The notes beneath the pieces are model-generated. The model did no database searches, was not told the origin of the DNA, and saw only the letters and a list, made by a program, of their open reading frames with translations. A stretch of DNA of 49,034 nt from positions 1-49,034 of the forward strand of contig JAFGIX010000014.1 in NCBI GenBank assembly GCA_016929395.1, given 5' to 3'. This stretch comes from Candidatus Zymogenus saltonus (GTDB lineage: Bacteria > Desulfobacterota > Zymogenia > Zymogenales > Zymogenaceae). This document shows, piece by piece, positions 31,724 through 39,583 of this stretch. Numbering within the stretch: the stretch's first letter is position 1; every line of letters starts with the position of its first letter. Position numbers and translations under genes: made by a program.

Positions 31724-33091
31724 ATGGGTGTCGGGAATAAAAATAGAAATAGCGAATTGAAATCCTCCCTGAAGCGATTCTTCGTATTCTGTTCCTTTTT
31801 CTCCCTCCTTTTTGTATTTGTCTCAGGGGCCGGGGCCGACGCCGCAAAGGATAAGCTGGCCTACGCCCAAAAGAGTTACGAGGACCTTCAGAAATCGGAA
31901 AAGAGGAAATCCTACAAATCGCTCTGGCTTGACGTTATTAAGCAATTTGAATCCGTTGTCCGGAATTATCCCGACACCGAGGAAGGGGCCAAGGCCCTCT
32001 TCACCGAGGGGGTTATATACAGGGAGATGTTCAACTACTCGATAACCCTGGGAGAGCTCTACAAATCGGAAAAGACCTTCAAGCGGTTTTTGAGGGAGTA
32101 CCCAAAACACCCCCTCTGTGCGGACGCCCAAAAGAATATCAACGAGATAAAAGAGCAGAAGGAGAAAAACAACCTCATCAGGGTCAGCACCGTAAAGCCA
32201 GATCCGAATGGTTTTCCCGGGCGGGACAAGGCCCTGGCAAAGGACGATAAAGAGGAGAAGCCGAAAAAGAGAGTCAATAAATACCTTGCCAAGAAGGAGG
32301 ATTCTACGCCTCCCCAAAAACCGGACAAGACGGAGGTAGCCAAGGTGGAGACACCCCCTCCGAAGATCGAGGAGCCTGTAAAGACAAAGACGGTAAAGCA
32401 CCAAGCGCCTCCCGATAAAGAGGAGCCTCCCAAGATGGATGTGGCAAAGGTCGAGTTGCCTGAAACCTCAGGGGACGAGGATTCAGCTATAGAGGAGAGT
32501 TCCGTAATAGACAGCGGCACCGGCGGTGATTTCGTCGCCGAAAACGACCCCTCGCTCCCCACCGGGTGGGAATCCAATGAAAATGTAAAGCTGGCGTCGG
32601 CCGAGCCCCCGAATGAGAGAAAGGAGGTCGTAGTCGACGAAAATCCACCAGTCAAAACCGAGACGGCAAGCGGGGCGCCGCACGAAAGCCGGCCGAACAG
32701 ATCCACGGCGGACCTCCCGCCTCCCCCCCAGGCGCTGCCCCAGCCCCAACCCATCGCTGAGGTCATGACGATCCGCTTCTTCTCCGACACCGATCACACA
32801 AGGATCGTTGTGGACACCGATTCGGGCATTACATACAAGGGGGCCTCCCTACCAGAGGATAACGATGTGGGGGTCGGACCGCGGATATATATCGACCTTT
32901 TCGACACGAGGCTATCGCCCGGGCTCGATTCCCCGATCACCATCGGCGACGGCCTCGTGGAAAGGATTCGCTGGTCGCAAAACAGGGAGAAGATCGTCCG
33001 CGTGGTTCTCGATCTGGACATTGCTGCCGAGTACAACGTCTTCAGCCTCAAAAATCCTGATCGGGTCGTAATCGACGTCTTAAGGAACTGA
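31724..33091 (+). CDS. Exported AMIN-domain protein without amidase domain
   Basis: From the ATG at 31724 this is a 455-residue exported protein (a TTG at 31688 would add 12 residues; neither start has a strong ribosome site). After a hydrophobic signal segment (RFFVFCSFFSLLFVFVSG), residues about 40-150 are helical and parallel the N-terminus of the amidase at 21.5 kb (YEDLQKSEKRKSYKSLWLDV compared with its KLRDSWIDVIDTFLSVYLEY). A long Lys/Pro/Glu-rich, probably disordered region (150-345) follows. The protein ends in an AMIN domain (VMTIRFFSDTDHTRIVVDTD through NPDRVVIDVLRN). It has no catalytic domain and may act as a septal peptidoglycan-binding or regulatory partner of the amidase. Confidence 0.8.
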   Translation: MGVGNKNRNSELKSSLKRFFVFCSFFSLLFVFVSGAGADAAKDKLAYAQKSYEDLQKSEKRKSYKSLWLDVIKQFESVVRNYPDTEEGAKALFTEGVIYREMFNYSITLGELYKSEKTFKRFLREYPKHPLCADAQKNINEIKEQKEKNNLIRVSTVKPDPNGFPGRDKALAKDDKEEKPKKRVNKYLAKKEDSTPPQKPDKTEVAKVETPPPKIEEPVKTKTVKHQAPPDKEEPPKMDVAKVELPETSGDEDSAIEESSVIDSGTGGDFVAENDPSLPTGWESNENVKLASAEPPNERKEVVVDENPPVKTETASGAPHESRPNRSTADLPPPPQALPQPQPIAEVMTIRFFSDTDHTRIVVDTDSGITYKGASLPEDNDVGVGPRIYIDLFDTRLSPGLDSPITIGDGLVERIRWSQNREKIVRVVLDLDIAAEYNVFSLKNPDRVVIDVLRN

Positions 33092-33183
33092 CGCCCCGCC
33101 CCCCTCCGACCCCCCCCTCAACTTTTACCCAAGCTTTTTTTACGTGGCCCTTCCGGCAAAAGATTTAAAAAAGGGAAACCGCC

Positions 33184-33204
33184 CTTATATCCAAAAGATA
33201 TAAG
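33184..33204. repeat. Perfect AT-rich hairpin/palindrome
   Basis: CTTATATC (33184-33191) and GATATAAG (33197-33204) are perfect inverse copies around CAAAA. It lies 93 bases after the AMIN stop and has no T-run, so it may be a regulatory site or weak 3' structure rather than a terminator. Confidence 0.5.
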
Positions 33205-33267
33205 TGACAATTTCCCCCAACTTTAAAAGTATCGTCCCCGAAGGCGGTCAGCCTATTTTTTATACAG

Positions 33268-33293
33268 AAAAAACCGGGCCGTCTGAGACGGCC
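33268..33293 (-). terminator. Minus-strand intrinsic terminator
   Basis: Read on the minus strand, GGCCGTC (33293-33287) and GACGGCC (33283-33277) form a perfect 7-bp hairpin with loop TCA, followed after CGG by six Ts. It would end transcripts coming from the corrinoid gene, 440 bases upstream. Confidence 0.75.
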
Positions 33294-33735
33294 TCAACGC
33301 CGTTCCGCCCTTTCACCTGTCCAATATAATTACCGCCGACACCTTATCCCATCCACCCCGATTTTTAATATGCAGTCCCGGAAAACCTTCGACCTGCTTG
33401 AGACCCAAAGGCCCGGCCCCGCCGATCTCCCACTCCTCACAAAAAGGCCGCCGTCCCACCAAAAATATCCCTACCTCACCCCTTCTCTCCTCATACGTTC
33501 AACACCCCAACCTTCCCCACCGAGCCTCCACCTCCTGATCCCACTTCCCGATCCCCCCCGATCCCCCCTCCCGATCCTCCTTCCCCCAGCGGGATCGAAG
33601 CACCCGGCCACACTAAGTAATATCCTATCACACTTTCCACCCACTTATTCCTCGTCCGCTCCTCCTCCCAATCATACAGTCATCCATTCACCCTTTCCCT
33701 AATAAAACCTTACAAACCCCCACCACTCCAACCCC

Positions 33736-34374
33736 TTATGAGGCTATCAACTGCTCGAATATCTTGACGGACTTGACAGCGTCCTCTCCGTAGGCGTCGA
33801 CCTCCATCTCCTTTGCGAGCTTGTCGGAGGTACACGCACCCCCGATGGCTATCTTCACCTTGTCCCTCAATCCCGCCTCCTTCAGTGCGTCCACGGTGTC
33901 TCTTATTCCTCCTATCATGGTCGTGAGGAGGACCGAGAGGCCCAGGGCGTCCGCGTTGTTCTCCTTGACGGCCTTTACGATATCGGCCTCGTTGACATCC
34001 ACGCCTATATCTATTACCTTGAAATCGGCGGCGGACAGCAGCATCGCCACGATGTTCTTTCCTATATCGTGAATGTCTCCTTTTACGGTGGCGATCACGA
34101 CCGTTCCCTTTTGTCCCATCGCCCCGGAATCTACCTTGTCCTCCAAAACCGTCATCCCCTCCTTCATCACCTCCCCCGACAGGATTAGGTCGGCCAGGTA
34201 ATATTCCCCCTCGTCGAACCTCTTGCCGACCTCCTCCATCCCTTCGCCCATCCCGTTCTTTATGATCTCCCATGGTTCGAGGCCGTCTTCAAGGCCAGCC
34301 TTTACCAGATCCTTTATCGAATCCAAATCCAGCTCCACAATGGCCTCTTTTATCTTCCGTAAGGATTCTGACAT
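33736..34374 (-). CDS. Corrinoid-binding methyl carrier protein (MtgC/MtbC-like)
   Basis: A 212-residue methyl carrier. Residues 1-85 are the four-helix B12-binding cap (GMEEVGKRFDEGEYYLADLI). Residues 90-212 are the cobalamin-binding Rossmann domain with VKGDIHDIGKN; His102 should coordinate cobalt in the base-off state. GLSVLLTTMI is the usual second cobalamin contact. It carries a methyl group on Co(I)/Co(III) between a substrate-specific methyltransferase and an acceptor. It lies 124 bases downstream of a pterin-dependent methyltransferase on the same strand, so the pair can pass methyl groups to or from tetrahydrofolate. No substrate methyltransferase adjoins. AAAGGAG lies about 10 bases upstream of the ATG. 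Confidence 0.92.
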   Translation of the reverse strand: MSESLRKIKEAIVELDLDSIKDLVKAGLEDGLEPWEIIKNGMGEGMEEVGKRFDEGEYYLADLILSGEVMKEGMTVLEDKVDSGAMGQKGTVVIATVKGDIHDIGKNIVAMLLSAADFKVIDIGVDVNEADIVKAVKENNADALGLSVLLTTMIGGIRDTVDALKEAGLRDKVKIAIGGACTSDKLAKEMEVDAYGEDAVKSVKIFEQLIAS

Positions 34375-34498
34375 AATTTATTTACTCCTTTAAACTTAAT
34401 CCACTATTTCTAAATAATCCATACTTTACGGTCAGGCGATTTTACCACATGACGGATTTTGTTGTGTAAAAAAAACGACTTCCGATCTTTTTATCTGT

Positions 34499-35299
34499 CT
34501 AAACAAAAATCTCCTTATTGCGGAACTTTGTCAGGTATTTTCTCGAGTGTCTGTCCTTGCCGACGAGCATCTCCGCAACGACGGCCGTGGTCATCAGCCT
34601 TTGGTCGAGGGGGTCTGCTATGGCGGCGTTGAGGCCGTGACTTATGGCGACGGCGAGGAAGGTCCTGTTAACGAGATACCTCTCCGGCAGACCGTAGGAG
34701 ATGTTGGACAGCCCGCAGATGATGTTGACACCCTCGATATTCTCATGGATCTTTCTTATGGTGTCCAGGGCCTTGAGGCCGTTGTTGTTGTCGACGCTTA
34801 TCGCCTCGAGCAGCGGATCGACGAATATCCTCTCCCTCTTGACGCCGAGCTTCTCCAGCGCCTCGACGATTCGCTCGGCGTTGTCAAAGGCCTGAGCGGA
34901 GTTTTTCGGAAGGCCCCTGTCGTCGAGGCTCAACGCGATTATATCGGACTCCCTGGCTTCTATGGCCGGCCTCATCTCCTCGAACTTCTTCGACTCCAGG
35001 GATACGGAGTTGATCATAGGAGTGTTTTTAACCTTGTTTACACTCTTCAGGATCACCTCGCTGCTGGAGCTGTCAAGGGATATCCTTGCGTCCTCCACGA
35101 CGCTCTCCACAATATCCACCATCCAATGGAGGTCCTGAACTTCCGTCTCCAGGTTCGCTCCGGCGTTCAAATCGATGAAGTCGGCGCCCGCCTCGAACTG
35201 GTCCTTTGCTTCCTTCGCGATCAGTGCCTCGTCCTTGTTCTCGAGGGCTTGGCGGATACTCTTTCTTGTCGCGTTAATCCTCTCTGCTACTATAATCAT
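34499..35299 (-). CDS. Methyltetrahydrofolate:corrinoid methyltransferase (AcsE/MtgA-like)
   Basis: A 266-residue pterin-binding TIM barrel. VAERINATRKSIRQAL at the N-terminus, DFIDLNAGANLE, and CGLSNISYGLPERYLVNRTFL are the recognised signature segments of MetH/AcsE-type methyltransferases and bind the folate. It exchanges methyl groups between methyl-tetrahydrofolate and the cobalt of a corrinoid protein, here most likely the product of the next gene. It may serve the Wood-Ljungdahl methyl branch or demethylation of methylated substrates. GAGG nine bases upstream supports the ATG. The leader is G-rich and contains a strong quadruplex motif. Confidence 0.92.
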   Translation of the reverse strand: MIIVAERINATRKSIRQALENKDEALIAKEAKDQFEAGADFIDLNAGANLETEVQDLHWMVDIVESVVEDARISLDSSSSEVILKSVNKVKNTPMINSVSLESKKFEEMRPAIEARESDIIALSLDDRGLPKNSAQAFDNAERIVEALEKLGVKRERIFVDPLLEAISVDNNNGLKALDTIRKIHENIEGVNIICGLSNISYGLPERYLVNRTFLAVAISHGLNAAIADPLDQRLMTTAVVAEMLVGKDRHSRKYLTKFRNKEIFV

Positions 35300-35389
35300 C
35301 TACAACTACCTCGCTTCTCCTTAAAGCTTAATCATCCCAATATCTTTCGCTCAATTTCTTGTCGATTATCCAAAACAGTCAAAAACCGA

Positions 35390-35411
35390 CCCCCACCCAT
35401 CCCTCCCCCCC
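35390..35411 (-). promoter_or_regulatory. Predicted G-quadruplex motif upstream of the pterin methyltransferase
   Basis: On the minus strand this reads G7-A-G3-AT-G3-T-G5: four G-runs with loops of 1, 2 and 1 base, a form expected to make a stable parallel quadruplex. It lies about 90 bases before the methyltransferase start and could act in DNA or in the mRNA leader. Function is inferred only from the motif. Confidence 0.55.
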
Positions 35412-35543
35412 TTTGGCCACCCAACCTTCTTGTCAATTTATTAGGGCGACCCCGCCCGACCGATTTTTAAATAGCATGGAAGGTTTTTTTTGTCAAGATG
35501 AATTGTCCGCTATCCAATAATCAATAAAGAAAAAACTCTCGAA

Positions 35544-36236
35544 CTAAACATCCAAGACGGATATCAACGCCAGCATCGTGGGGTATATCATCGGGAACTC
35601 CCCCGACTCTCCCCTTTCGAGGGCCTTCTTGGGCGATATCCAGAAAGACTCCGAAACCTCTCCCGTCTCTATCCCCGCCCTCTGCCCCTCGGGCAGGATT
35701 GCCGTAAAAAAGATCGTGTAGAAGCGCTGATGTGCGAGGGGTGGCGTAATGAAGAGCTGGAGAAAGCTCAGGCTGAAGGCGGCGTAATAGAAGCCCCTAT
35801 CGACTACCTGCTCCAAAAAGTGCTCCGAGCTTAAGTCGATAGACGATTTTCTCATCTCCTCGTATACGTCGCCCGAGACGATCTCCCCCTTGCCGTCACA
35901 TAAGAGGAGCACCCCGGACTCCTCGAAGAGCTCCCTTATCCCGGCGGTGTAAAAGTCGACCGGGCTTACCGAATCCCCGGCATCTAAAATCTCCCCCACC
36001 TCCTCGTATTTGACCTGCGGGGTGAAGTCTCTCTCTTCAAACCCGATAACCCTCTCCCGCGCCTCACGGCTTCTGTCCACCCCGTCCACCCTTCCCCCTG
36101 GGAAGACGTAAAAACCCCCGAGGAAATCCATTGTGTCGGGCCTTTTTGTCAGGAAGACCTCCCTCTCCCCGTTAAGGCTGCGAACCAGCACCACCGTCGC
36201 CGCCGGCCTCGGGATCACCTCTTTACCAGTAGCCAT
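35544..36236 (-). CDS. Nudix hydrolase of NUDT19-like (CoA diphosphatase) type
   Basis: A 230-residue protein whose Nudix box is split. FYVFPGGRVDGVDRSREARE is followed by an insertion of about 40 residues before the catalytic helix AGIRELFEESGVLLL. A large insert inside the Nudix box is a recognised trait of the NUDT19/RP2 group, which cleaves CoA and acyl-CoA. All E-E residues of the helix (RELFEESG) are present. The likely substrate is therefore a CoA ester rather than a dNTP. It overlaps the end of the upstream methyltransferase gene by 22 bases, so the two are translated from one message along with the threonine aldolase gene. Confidence 0.85.
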   Translation of the reverse strand: MATGKEVIPRPAATVVLVRSLNGEREVFLTKRPDTMDFLGGFYVFPGGRVDGVDRSREARERVIGFEERDFTPQVKYEEVGEILDAGDSVSPVDFYTAGIRELFEESGVLLLCDGKGEIVSGDVYEEMRKSSIDLSSEHFLEQVVDRGFYYAAFSLSFLQLFITPPLAHQRFYTIFFTAILPEGQRAGIETGEVSESFWISPKKALERGESGEFPMIYPTMLALISVLDV

Positions 36237-37189
36237 TGGTACTCCTTTACATGGTTTAAGAACTCCCCGATTATCTCGTGGGTCTCGCTCACGATCGATC
36301 CGGAGAGGAGGATGTAGCGGATCTCATTATCGTCGCGAACGCCCAGAAGCTCCATCAGGCTCCCCCCGTCGTGCTTGTATCCCAGCCCGTCGACGCCCCT
36401 TTTCATATGGTCGAAAGATACCGACACCTCGTTGTGATTGAATAGGATTATCTTCTTGGGCCACCTGTCGGCGCGGTCATCCCGAAACATCTCCGACATG
36501 GACTTAGGTATCTCGAAGTCGGAGGAGTGCTCGGAGACCCAGAGGGCCGGCGCCCTCTCCATCGCCGCAGAGATGAACCTCAACGCCCCTGTGTTAAGGT
36601 TGATGGTGTCCGGGGCTGAGTCGATGTCGATCCCGAGGTCGTTGATATAGTCAAGCGCCCTGGAGAGACATTCCGCACCGCTCTCATCGACCCCGTCTGG
36701 CGCTCTCCCCGGCTTGGCTAACTCAATAAGATCGGACTTCCTAATATCGACGACGGCCGGTAGGTCGCCCAGGATTTCGTTTGCGATAATCAGGTCGAAA
36801 TCCCCGGCACTTCCAAGAAACTCGAATGCGTCTGAGTTAACGAAATCTACCCTCCCCCCGAACCTTTGCAGAAGCTCCCTCTGCCTGTTCAGAAAGACGG
36901 GGCTTACGTCGGCCATTGTGATGGAGATATCTGGGAAGTTCGTTAGCAACCTCTCGGCGAGCCTGCCGTAGCCGCCCCCCACCTCCAGGATGCGGTCTCC
37001 GGACCTTATGAGATTGTTTGCCTTGAAAAGATCGGAGATCGTATCGCCGTACATCCGCTTTGTTTTAAGCGCCAGCATATAGGGCGAATCTGTATCCTTG
37101 AGGCACTCGCTTATTGTCTGCTCCCAGCCGAGGCTCGCGGCGTCGCTAAGGTGGTATTCGGTGGTGTCGTTGATGGAGATCATGGCCAC
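36215..37189 (-). CDS. Class I SAM-dependent methyltransferase, unknown substrate
   Basis: A 324-residue protein with a Rossmann methyltransferase core. Motif I is RILEVGGGYGRLAERL at about residues 67-82; the acidic strand-2 end is ITMADVSPVFLNRQREL; motif II/post-II is FDLIIANEILGDLPAVVDI. That last segment recalls the NE-x-L-x-x-LP of MidA-type arginine methyltransferases, but the rest does not match clearly, so no target is assigned. The C-terminal 150 residues are family-specific. The start is GTG at 37189, overlapping the threonine aldolase stop (TAGTG), or ATG two codons later. The gene is the middle member of a tightly overlapping three-gene run. Confidence 0.8.
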   Translation of the reverse strand: MAMISINDTTEYHLSDAASLGWEQTISECLKDTDSPYMLALKTKRMYGDTISDLFKANNLIRSGDRILEVGGGYGRLAERLLTNFPDISITMADVSPVFLNRQRELLQRFGGRVDFVNSDAFEFLGSAGDFDLIIANEILGDLPAVVDIRKSDLIELAKPGRAPDGVDESGAECLSRALDYINDLGIDIDSAPDTINLNTGALRFISAAMERAPALWVSEHSSDFEIPKSMSEMFRDDRADRWPKKIILFNHNEVSVSFDHMKRGVDGLGYKHDGGSLMELLGVRDDNEIRYILLSGSIVSETHEIIGEFLNHVKEYQWLLVKR

Positions 37190-38223
37190 TACTTGAAGAC
37201 CTCGGAGAAGGCCTCTATCGCCATATCGATATCCCCGTTGTCTATTCCGAGGTGGGTGACCGCCCTGACCCTGTTTTCGTCCAGGGGGAGCATCAGGACG
37301 CCCAGCTTTGACATCTCGATGACCACTTCGATCGCTTTCATGGGGGATTGAGTCACGTCGAAGTAGACGATGTTCGTCTCGACCTCGTCCGGATCGATAT
37401 TCACCCCCGGCATATCGGAGAGGGCTACGGCCATCCGCTTGGCGTTGTCGTGGTCGTCCTTCAGGCGATCCACGTTGTTTTCGAGGGCATAGAGGGCAGC
37501 CGCCGCGGCGATCCCCACCTGCCTCTGCCCTCCCCCGACCATCTTCCTCGCCCTGTGGACCCGATCCATCGTCTCTGTGTCCCCCGCTATAATCGAGCCC
37601 ATCGGCGCCCCCAGCCCCTTGGAAAAACAGACAGTCACGGTGTCGAAGTATTTTGAATACTCCTTTGCAGGGATCCCGGAGGCCACCTGGGCGTTCAGGA
37701 GCCTCGCGCCGTCCATGTGCATCCTAATGCCCTTCTCGTCGGCGAGCTCCCTTATCCTCCTTATCTCGTCGATGGGGATTACAGCGCCGCTCCACCTGTT
37801 GTGGGTGTTCTCGATACAGACGAGGGAGGTTATCGGGAAGTGTGGATTTCCCCTCTGCCTGATCTTCGCCTCGACCTGCTCCCTCGTTATGGCGCCCCTA
37901 TTCCCGTCCACGAGGTTCAGCTGCACCCCGCATATGGCTGCGGCCCCGGCCGCCTCGTAGTAGAAGATGTGGCTCTGGGAGTCGAGGATGACCTCGTCTC
38001 CGGGATTGGTGTTCGCTTTAACGGAGAGGAGGTTTCCCATGGTGCCCGAGCAGACGTAGAGCGCCCTCTCCTTTCCGAGCATCTCGGCGACCACCTCCTG
38101 AAGCCTGTTTACCGTGGGGTCCTCTCCGAATACGTCGTCTCCCACCTCCGCCTCGTAGATGGCCTTTCTCATCCCCTCGGTCGGCTTAGTTATCGTATCG
38201 CTTCTCATATCGATCGTCTTCAT
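37189..38223 (-). CDS. ltaE: Low-specificity L-threonine aldolase
   Basis: A 344-residue fold-type I PLP enzyme. It starts MKTIDMRSDTITKPTEGMRK, the canonical opening of threonine aldolases. GDDVFGEDPTVNRL, SHIFYYEAAGAA (stacking His85), HMDGARLLNA (Asp171) and VCFSKGLGAPMGS with the PLP lysine Lys202 are all present. It splits L-threonine or L-allo-threonine to glycine and acetaldehyde, a glycine source for serine and one-carbon metabolism. Divergent from purM, whose pathway consumes glycine and formyl groups, and first in an operon with a SAM methyltransferase and a Nudix hydrolase. Confidence 0.93.
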   Translation of the reverse strand: MKTIDMRSDTITKPTEGMRKAIYEAEVGDDVFGEDPTVNRLQEVVAEMLGKERALYVCSGTMGNLLSVKANTNPGDEVILDSQSHIFYYEAAGAAAICGVQLNLVDGNRGAITREQVEAKIRQRGNPHFPITSLVCIENTHNRWSGAVIPIDEIRRIRELADEKGIRMHMDGARLLNAQVASGIPAKEYSKYFDTVTVCFSKGLGAPMGSIIAGDTETMDRVHRARKMVGGGQRQVGIAAAAALYALENNVDRLKDDHDNAKRMAVALSDMPGVNIDPDEVETNIVYFDVTQSPMKAIEVVIEMSKLGVLMLPLDENRVRAVTHLGIDNGDIDMAIEAFSEVFK

Positions 38224-38343
38224 ATACCAGCCCTATTCCAATATTGACAATTCGTAAAAGTGAAAATCCGTAACAGGTTTAAGATTTTATCAGAAAGAGG
38301 CTCACGAGGCAACCATATATTGAATTATATATTGAGAACGATA

Positions 38344-38372
38344 TTGACATGAGCGCGAACTTCTGGTAATTT
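38344..38372 (+). promoter_or_regulatory. Predicted promoter of purM
   Basis: TTGACA at 38344-38349, a 17-base spacer and TAATTT at 38367-38372; purM begins at 38403. The -10 match is moderate. Confidence 0.5.
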
Positions 38373-38402
38373 TCAACTATCCATTAGAAACGGGGATGAG
38401 AG

Positions 38403-39452
38403 ATGGGAATCACTTACAAAGACTCGGGCGTTGACATAAACAAGGCGAACCTCTTCGTCAAGAAGATCAAGGAAGACATCGATTCGACAAGGACGGAGGG
38501 GGTTATGGGGGAGATAGGTGGGTTCGGGGGATTCTTTCGCCCCGACATCGCCGGCATGAAAGACCCGGTCCTCGTCTCTTCCACCGACGGCGTGGGGACG
38601 AAGCTTATTATCGCCCAGATGATGGGGATACACAGAACAGTGGGGATAGACCTCGTCGCGATGGTGGCAAACGACATCATTGTCACCGGCGCCCTCCCAA
38701 TCTTCTTCCTCGACTACATAGCCACCGGCTCCATCGACGATGGAGTGCTTGCGGATGTCATCTCCGGAATCGCCAAGGGGTGCATAGACGCCGAGTGCGC
38801 CCTGATAGGCGGGGAGACGGCCGAGATGCCCGGGTTCTACCCGGAGGGGAAATACGACCTGTGCGGATTCTCGGTGGGTCTGGCGGAGAGGGATTCGGTC
38901 ATAGACGGCTCCAAGATCGAGGCGGGTGATGCGATTGTCGGCGTTACCTCCTCAGGCCTCCACAGCAACGGGTTTTCCCTGGTGAGAAAGATCGTGTTCG
39001 ACACGCTGAAGATGAAGCTTGACAACCATGTGGAAGAACTGAAAAAGAGCATCGGGGAGGAGCTCCTGACCCCCACGCGAATCTACGTGAAGATGGCAAA
39101 GTCCCTTTTTTTGGGGGAGGTAAAAATCCACGCTATCTCCCACATCACCGGAGGCGGCCTCGTGGACAACATCGAGAGGCTCCTGCCGGAGGGACTATCC
39201 GCCGTTATCGACACGAAGAGCTGGGATGTCCCCCCGATATTCCGGTTTATCAAGGAGGCGGGGAAGATCGAAGAGCTGGAGATGATGAGAACCTTCAACA
39301 ACGGCATAGGGCTTGCCCTAATCGTTCCGTCCGATGAGGTGGATAAGGCGGTCTCCATCCTGAAAAAAAGTGGCGAGTCACCCTCTGTCATCGGCGGGAT
39401 AGAGAGGAAAAAGGGCGAAGCCAAGGAGGGCGGGAGGGTTCTCTTCAGATAG
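38403..39452 (+). CDS. purM: Phosphoribosylformylglycinamidine cyclo-ligase (AIR synthetase)
   Basis: A 349-residue ATP-dependent cyclo-ligase of purine synthesis, converting FGAM to AIR. The N-terminal segment YKDSGVDINKANLFVKKIK, the substrate loop VSSTDGVGTKLIIAQMM, GIDLVAMVANDIIVTGA, LIGGETAEMPGFY, and HITGGGLVDNIERLLPEG are all characteristic PurM blocks. Length is normal. It begins a + strand run that continues, after a membrane protein gene, with purN. No purine riboswitch is obvious in the 179 bases upstream. Confidence 0.96.
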   Translation: MGITYKDSGVDINKANLFVKKIKEDIDSTRTEGVMGEIGGFGGFFRPDIAGMKDPVLVSSTDGVGTKLIIAQMMGIHRTVGIDLVAMVANDIIVTGALPIFFLDYIATGSIDDGVLADVISGIAKGCIDAECALIGGETAEMPGFYPEGKYDLCGFSVGLAERDSVIDGSKIEAGDAIVGVTSSGLHSNGFSLVRKIVFDTLKMKLDNHVEELKKSIGEELLTPTRIYVKMAKSLFLGEVKIHAISHITGGGLVDNIERLLPEGLSAVIDTKSWDVPPIFRFIKEAGKIEELEMMRTFNNGIGLALIVPSDEVDKAVSILKKSGESPSVIGGIERKKGEAKEGGRVLFR

Positions 39453-39510
39453 CCGGGGTCGGCCTGCGGTTCCTTAAAAAGAGTTCACAAATGGTCTATA
39501 GAGATTTTCA

Positions 39511-39538
39511 TTGAAGGATTTTTATTGAAGGATTTATA
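39511..39538. repeat. 14-base tandem duplication
   Basis: TTGAAGGATTTTTA at 39511-39524 is followed directly by TTGAAGGATTTATA, a 13-of-14 match, in the gap between purM and the membrane protein gene. Confidence 0.7.
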
Positions 39539-39583
39539 TAACAGCTTGAAGGCGGTTTTGACGGAGATTCTAAAGGAAGCACG

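Larger units (their letters stand above)
33092..33735. other. 644-base C-rich convergent intergenic region
   Basis: The gap between the convergent AMIN and corrinoid-protein genes is strongly C-rich on the + strand. C-runs occur at 33093-33117 and CCCGATCC repeats near 33545-33590, so it is G-rich on the minus strand. It contains an AT palindrome (33184-33204) and a minus-strand terminator (33268-33293). A 110-codon open frame at 33370-33702 is Pro/Ser/Leu low-complexity and is not believed. Confidence 0.7.

Noticed and set aside
33370-33702. 110-codon + strand frame
   Set aside because: Pro/Ser/Leu low-complexity reading of a C-rich non-coding tract.
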